From Nocardioides hwasunensis (GTDB lineage Bacteria > Actinomycetota > Actinomycetes > Propionibacteriales > Nocardioidaceae), in contig NZ_JACXYY010000006.1 of the NCBI RefSeq assembly GCF_014779665.1, forward strand, positions 124,001 to 188,000: 64,000 nt of DNA, read 5' to 3'. Below, one piece after another: positions 60,088 through 64,000 of the stretch. The position numbers were made by a program, and so were the translations under genes. The notes beneath the pieces are model-generated. The model did no database searches, had not been told where the DNA came from, and worked only from the letters and a program-made list of their open reading frames with translations. Position 1 is the stretch's first letter. Each line of letters opens with the position of its first letter.

Positions 60088-60906
60088 TCATGGGGCTCCG
60101 CGCACCCTCAACGTGTGGTTGTACTTCCCGAGCCAAATCAGGTCCCATCGACGTTGCGATATGCGCGGCCGACGGCGGGAGCTCGAGGAAGGGAACATCT
60201 CCAACCGGCGGGTGAAGCCCGTGCTGCGGAACGTGGCAATCTGCCCACTCTGGTACTCCACGATGTACCCGGCATGTCCCGCTTGGATGAGTTGCAACAC
60301 CGCTTCACCGGACGGCTGCCCTATCCTCCAGTACTCCAGCAGGTTCCTTAGGTGTGACCACCCGTAGTGCTCCTCTGGCACCCACACTGATGTCACCCTC
60401 CAGAGATCTGTCTCAAGATCTTCGGCAGCGATTGCTTCTCGGCTTGCGGCGGTCAGCGCAGCACTCTTTGGATCGTCCATCTCGACGACCGCAGTCATCT
60501 TCATGAGCCAGCGGGCAAGCACGTGTGTTTCCTCGGGCGAAAGGACGTCTTCGCGGTGGAACATCTGCCGGCGAAGTAGTGGCTGGACTGCGCCCTCGAG
60601 TCGAGACATCCAGCCTGAGTTGCAACTTCTGCACGCTGCCTTCACGACGTGGTCGGCGGCCGACCCGCCCTGGCCTTTGTCGTCGTCCCAGTCGCGAAGC
60701 CACTCGAACAGGATCGGCTCGCCGTCCAACTCGAATCCGACGCGGTCGGTGCGCCACCGCATCAGAGGTCGCGTTGGCTCGTCCTTCCTCTCGTGCAACT
60801 CTGGGTGTGCGACTTCGCGGGTCAGCCACTGTGGCCAGACGTGTTCTCTCGAAACAGGCGTGGATCCGCAGAAGATGCAAGCGCGCGTTGTCTGGGCTAG
60901 GGGCAC
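60088..60906 (-). CDS. HNH-like zinc-binding protein
   Basis: A 272-residue protein. N-terminal ACIFCGSTPVSREHVWPQWL gives a CxxC pair and the first His, and CRSCNSGWMSRLE gives the second CxxC and Asn, an HNH-like ββα-metal arrangement. The rest is helical and without other motifs. GTG 60906 is the listed start. Codon use and lower GC differ from neighbouring genes, suggesting recent transfer. It lies 192 bases upstream of the DUF222/HNH gene on the same strand. Function, perhaps nuclease or defence, is unknown. Confidence 0.7.
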   Translation of the reverse strand: MPLAQTTRACIFCGSTPVSREHVWPQWLTREVAHPELHERKDEPTRPLMRWRTDRVGFELDGEPILFEWLRDWDDDKGQGGSAADHVVKAACRSCNSGWMSRLEGAVQPLLRRQMFHREDVLSPEETHVLARWLMKMTAVVEMDDPKSAALTAASREAIAAEDLETDLWRVTSVWVPEEHYGWSHLRNLLEYWRIGQPSGEAVLQLIQAGHAGYIVEYQSGQIATFRSTGFTRRLEMFPSSSSRRRPRISQRRWDLIWLGKYNHTLRVRGAP

Positions 60907-61147
60907 TTAGGCAGTATCCGCTGAGCTCGCCCCTATGTTCCGGATCTTCACAGAGCGACATGACCGGCGTCCCCGGGCGAAGGCGGCGGAATGCAGCAGT
61001 CGTCGCATGCTCGAGCGACGCTTCGTCGGGAGCGTACGCGGTCGGCGAGTCTCTCGAGGTCGCCTCAAGAAATCCAGGTTCTCGTTCTCTGGGTGGTTGT
61101 CATCCTCTAGCGTCGGCACTCGTTCCGTTCGAGAAGAGAGACGTCTG

Positions 61148-61879
61148 ATGTTGCGCGCCGGCATTCTCCGTGTGGTCCTTGCCGCTGCGGCGGTCCTCGT
61201 AACTTCCCTGGCGGTTTCCGTCAGTCCCGCATCAGCGCTCATCGCCACAACCACCACGGTTGCCGTCGCCCCTCACCCAACCCTCGCCGGCTACTGGACG
61301 GCGACTCCGACTATCACCTACGCCGGCGGCCAGATCACCAAGGGTGAGTGCACTACCTACCTCGACGGCGTACGCGTCGGCTTGACCCTGAACTGCAGCG
61401 GAGAGTCGTTCCCGACTCCTTCGCCAGGCGCACACACGGTTCGAGTCGAGTACGTACCAGACCCGTACGGCATCCCCAGCGACCGCGAGACCTACGCCTC
61501 CAGTGAGGGGTCGACCAGCTTCATCGTGGCTGCTCCTCCTGTGACCACGACTCCGCCCGCCCCTACGCCGGCGAGTCCGGTCACCTCCGTTGCGAAGGTG
61601 TCCACCGCCAAGAAGAGCGTGGCGAAGAAGAGGCGGACCTTCACCGTCACCGTGACCGCCACTGACGGCACGCCCCTGTCCGGCACGGTCTTCCTTGTCA
61701 TCGCCGGGCCACAGAAGATCACACAGAAGTTGTCGGTCAACGCCGGACACATGGTGACCAGCCTCGTCCTGAAGAAGACTGGCAACTACACAGCAACAGT
61801 GAAGGTATCGAAGACGACGACGTTCGACTCGTCCACGTCACCTGCCGTGCGATTCAAGGTGGTAGCACCGAAGCGGTAG
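61148..61879 (+). CDS. Secreted Ig-like-fold protein
   Basis: A 243-residue exported protein. The signal peptide MLRAGILRVVLAAAAVLVTS leads to a cleavage region SVSPASALIA. Two beta-sandwich-like domains follow: one ends near residue 125 with AAPPVTTTPPAPTP, and the second, FTVTVTATDGTPLSGTVFLVIAG, is Ig-like (Big_3-type). It has a Lys-rich turn between them. It belongs to the lower-GC islet. The role may be adhesion or wall association; I cannot name it. Confidence 0.7.
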   Translation: MLRAGILRVVLAAAAVLVTSLAVSVSPASALIATTTTVAVAPHPTLAGYWTATPTITYAGGQITKGECTTYLDGVRVGLTLNCSGESFPTPSPGAHTVRVEYVPDPYGIPSDRETYASSEGSTSFIVAAPPVTTTPPAPTPASPVTSVAKVSTAKKSVAKKRRTFTVTVTATDGTPLSGTVFLVIAGPQKITQKLSVNAGHMVTSLVLKKTGNYTATVKVSKTTTFDSSTSPAVRFKVVAPKR

Positions 61880-62234
61880 ACGGCTCTCACGTGGCAGGCG
61901 GTCGCCGCACGCGAGCCTCGCCCTCGTCAGTCGGGCAGGCGACAGCGGTTCACCATGGTGTCGCCTGCGACCTTGTCGTGGACAGCAGCACCGCCTCACC
62001 CAAGGAGTGCGCCTGCCTCATCGCGGCTCGGACGACCTGAACCCCCGGTGGGCTTGTGCCCAGCGATCCGCTCGCACATAGGGATGTCCCGACGTCCCCC
62101 GACACGTGGCGGGATCATGTGAGCTCGCGCCGTCCGCTCATTGGCACAGCCGCCGGCCGCGTGCGAAGCGGGGTAGGTCCCGTCGCCGTCACACCCAGAT
62201 CTCCCGCCCGTGGTCAACAGGAGCCACGTCGCGC
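61880..62234. other. Intergenic region without recognisable features
   Basis: This 355-base stretch lies between the convergent secreted-protein gene and a membrane protein gene. Short open frames exist on both strands, such as one of 80 codons at 61996-62238 on the minus strand, but none has a ribosome binding site or recognisable protein. No tRNA-like clover, strong hairpin or repeat is seen. Confidence 0.6.
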
Positions 62235-62924
62235 TCAACCCTGCACGAGCGCGATCAGGACGATCGCCACGCAGAGGAGAGCGACAGATCCGAAGCCGAC
62301 CCCCAGCGCGAACGTCAGGGGATGGAGCTCGCGAAAGCTCATCGCACCCGGTATCGCCTCGTTCACCTGCCGCGCCGTGCTCACGACGTCCGAGACCTGA
62401 CCGTTGGCGGCCTCCGCCACCACCCTGAGGTCGCCCGTTTCCCAGTCACTTCCGGCTATTCGGACCTGACGGGTGCTGTCGGCGATGAACAACTGCAGCG
62501 TCTTGGGCGGAAACACTCCTCCGGACGGGAGGGCGGTCGGCTCGACCCACGACAGCAGCGAGGTCAGGGTGGGGTCGCTGCGGTCGAACGTGGTCGACCG
62601 GCCACGGCGGTCGACGTGCGTCACGGCCTCGGGCGTCACGGTGAGGGAGCTGTTGGTGAGCAGCATCCGGTTGCGGACCGACAGCACCACGACGATCGGC
62701 GCGGCGATCAGGCCGGCCACGGCGAGCAGCCCGCCGTACGCCAGCAGCGCGTCGCTCCGGTCGTCGGCGGACAGCACCCCCGCGGTAGCACCGCCGATCA
62801 TCAACAGCGAGGGCAGGACCGCGATGTAGCGGAGCCGCGTGTTCTCCTGCTGCTGGCTGGCGCGCGACGGACGGAACGTCACCACGCGGGGTGGCTCATC
62901 GTGTCGCCTGCGGCGGAAGAACAT
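62235..62924 (-). CDS. Hypothetical membrane protein
   Basis: A 229-residue protein with a basic head (MFFRRRRHDE), two central membrane helices (about 31-55 and 60-85) and one near the C-terminus (FALGVGFGSVALLCVAIVLIALV). Between them lies a soluble beta-rich domain of about 110 residues of the type found in PH-domain-like membrane proteins. No family is recognised with confidence. ATG 62924 is chosen; the frame extends to a TTG five codons upstream. Confidence 0.65.
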   Translation of the reverse strand: MFFRRRRHDEPPRVVTFRPSRASQQQENTRLRYIAVLPSLLMIGGATAGVLSADDRSDALLAYGGLLAVAGLIAAPIVVVLSVRNRMLLTNSSLTVTPEAVTHVDRRGRSTTFDRSDPTLTSLLSWVEPTALPSGGVFPPKTLQLFIADSTRQVRIAGSDWETGDLRVVAEAANGQVSDVVSTARQVNEAIPGAMSFRELHPLTFALGVGFGSVALLCVAIVLIALVQG

Positions 62925-63128
62925 CGTGCACCTGGTCAATCGTCGAAGGACGGAAGCATCGTGCCACTCGCCCTCATGTCCTTCAGCGTCTGGGGGTGTC
63001 CAGCGCTACCACGTGCGGGCGTTCCCCTGCGTGTGACGTGGGCGGTCGAGAGGACGAGCACGGGACAACCGGGTGATGCTGGCCATCGTCTCCTGCCGCA
63101 TTCCTCATTCGCGGCGGATCGCCGCACC

Positions 63129-64000
63129 TCAGAACCCCAGCGACGGCTCTGGCTCCCGAGCCGTCCGGAGCGCACGGGCCAGCTCGGCGTACGCGCCCGG
63201 TCGGTGCTCCTGCACGACGCCCGCGCGAAGCAGGTTCACCACGTTGCGGCCGAGGTAACCGGCGCCGAGGACGGCCGTGTCGAGCCTGACCTCGGCCGGC
63301 GCGTCGGTGCGTGAGGCCGTGGCGGATCCTCCGGAGGCGACCAGCCGCCAGCGACCAGCGTTCCACGGCGCGTGGCGGTCGGTGACCTCCACGACGACGT
63401 CGCAGTCGTCCTCGTAGGCACGCAGGGGCCAGGCCGCGGCGAGGTCCACGACTCGCATCCACGTGCTGTCCCACGTCTTGATGTCACCGGTGGCGCGCGG
63501 GCCGCCCGCCCAGGCGAGCACCGGGTCGTCGGGTGCGAACGCCTCGACCCTCGTGGTGGCCATCAGGTCGAGGTCGACGAGGCGGCGGAGCAGTGCGAGG
63601 CGGGCCGCGGCACCACCGCAGAGCAGGCCGGCGGTGACCTTGCCCGCTGGGCGCCCGTCGTTCCACGCGTGCTCGCGGCGGAAGGCGACGGCGCCGACGT
63701 CGTGCCCGTCGCGGCGGGCGAAGAGGAAGCGGCGCCGCTCCTTGTCGCGGAGCTCGGCGGGGGACTCGGAGCCGTGGAGGCGGAAGAAGTCCGCCGACGC
63801 CACGATCGTGCCCGGTGCGTCGGGAGCGGCGTCCGTGAAGCACGCTCGCAACCGGTCGGTCGCACCAGGTGTGTTGCTGTCGACGAGGTGGGTCGTGATG
63901 CCGGCGACGTCGTCCTCGAGGTGGGGCGCGGTGAGGGTGGTGCCGCGGCCGAGGTGCACCTGGAGCTGGACGGCCGCGTTGCCATAGCCGAAACGGCCGT
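63129..64000 (-). CDS. Eis-family GNAT N-acetyltransferase, C-terminal part (5' end outside window)
   Basis: The frame is open to the window edge and at least 289 residues are visible. GRFGYGNAAVQLQV near the edge is the Eis-type acetyl-CoA/fold motif, the middle holds a second GNAT-like half, and the last 90 residues form the SCP2-like C-terminal domain (VEVTDRHAPWNAGRW). The C-terminal carboxylate Phe ends the chain as in Eis, where it serves as a catalytic base. Eis-like enzymes acetylate amines such as aminoglycosides or histone-like proteins; the substrate here is unknown. Confidence 0.88.
   Translation of the reverse strand, partial: GRFGYGNAAVQLQVHLGRGTTLTAPHLEDDVAGITTHLVDSNTPGATDRLRACFTDAAPDAPGTIVASADFFRLHGSESPAELRDKERRRFLFARRDGHDVGAVAFRREHAWNDGRPAGKVTAGLLCGGAAARLALLRRLVDLDLMATTRVEAFAPDDPVLAWAGGPRATGDIKTWDSTWMRVVDLAAAWPLRAYEDDCDVVVEVTDRHAPWNAGRWRLVASGGSATASRTDAPAEVRLDTAVLGAGYLGRNVVNLLRAGVVQEHRPGAYAELARALRTAREPEPSLGF

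Noticed and set aside
61430..61455. GGTTCGAGTC resembling a tRNA T-loop
   Set aside because: It is inside the secreted protein coding sequence and no other tRNA arms can be formed around it.
61996..62238. 80-codon minus-strand frame in the long gap
   Set aside because: No ribosome binding site, no recognisable family and no coding bias distinct from chance.

Overview
The window is high-GC (roughly 70%) DNA with the gene content of an actinobacterium. The markers are an F420-type luciferase-like oxidoreductase, a WhiB1-type Fe-S regulator, a SigR/RsrA-type thiol-stress sigma/anti-sigma pair, the 24-residue ribosomal protein bL37, Ni-superoxide dismutase, a DUF222/HNH gene with an actinobacterial SOS box, and many GTG starts with 4-bp stop/start overlaps. 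The overall mix looks like Nocardioides or a close relative; that genus call is inference. I see no rRNA or tRNA genes, no CRISPR array, no insertion sequence and no prophage.

Layout. 1-4.0 kb: small redox and hydrolase genes. 4.0-13.5 kb: a phenylacetate catabolic block with ring-opening PaaZ on the minus strand, epoxidase genes paaABCDE plus thioesterase paaI on the plus strand, and a PaaR-like TetR gene divergent from ligase paaK. 13.7-19.1 kb: an SNF2 helicase, a DUF5709 protein, a hairpin/repeat-bearing spacer, msrB, and a WYL regulator divergent from a VOC protein. 19.1-24.3 kb: a five-gene minus-strand operon (acyl-CoA dehydrogenase, SDR, APH-type kinase, histidine phosphatase, SDR) facing a TetR regulator across a 29-bp palindrome. 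The dehydrogenase carries the C-terminal signature of the ACAD10/11 clade, so the operon resembles a split ACAD11 hydroxyacyl-CoA pathway.

24.3-36.4 kb: a secreted metallopeptidase, TagD-like and DUF445 proteins, an ABC exporter facing a two-component system, FKBP, CBS, hisN, rsgA and aroA. 36.4-48.0 kb: an unusual sigma factor fused to a zinc anti-sigma motif, a membrane segment and an extracellular Pro/Thr-rich region; an SRAP protein; sigR-rsrA with its own SigR-type promoter; bL37 with a strong terminator; a three-gene glycan mini-operon; and a second ECF sigma with a membrane partner. 48.0-54.8 kb: a ThDP enzyme, the PdtaS-type kinase next to whiB1, and a sigF-rsbW pair. 54.8-64 kb: TetR/CPBP, sodN-sodX, malic enzyme, the SOS-box DUF222/HNH gene, a lower-GC islet with an HNH-like protein and a secreted protein, a membrane protein, and an Eis-family acetyltransferase cut by the window edge.

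Working together: the paa genes activate phenylacetate to its CoA ester, epoxidise it and open the ring, and PaaI rescues CoA from dead-end esters. The four sigma factors, WhiB1, PdtaS, SodN and MsrB make the second half rich in stress-response functions. All assignments come from reading protein motifs and DNA signals directly; no database search was run.
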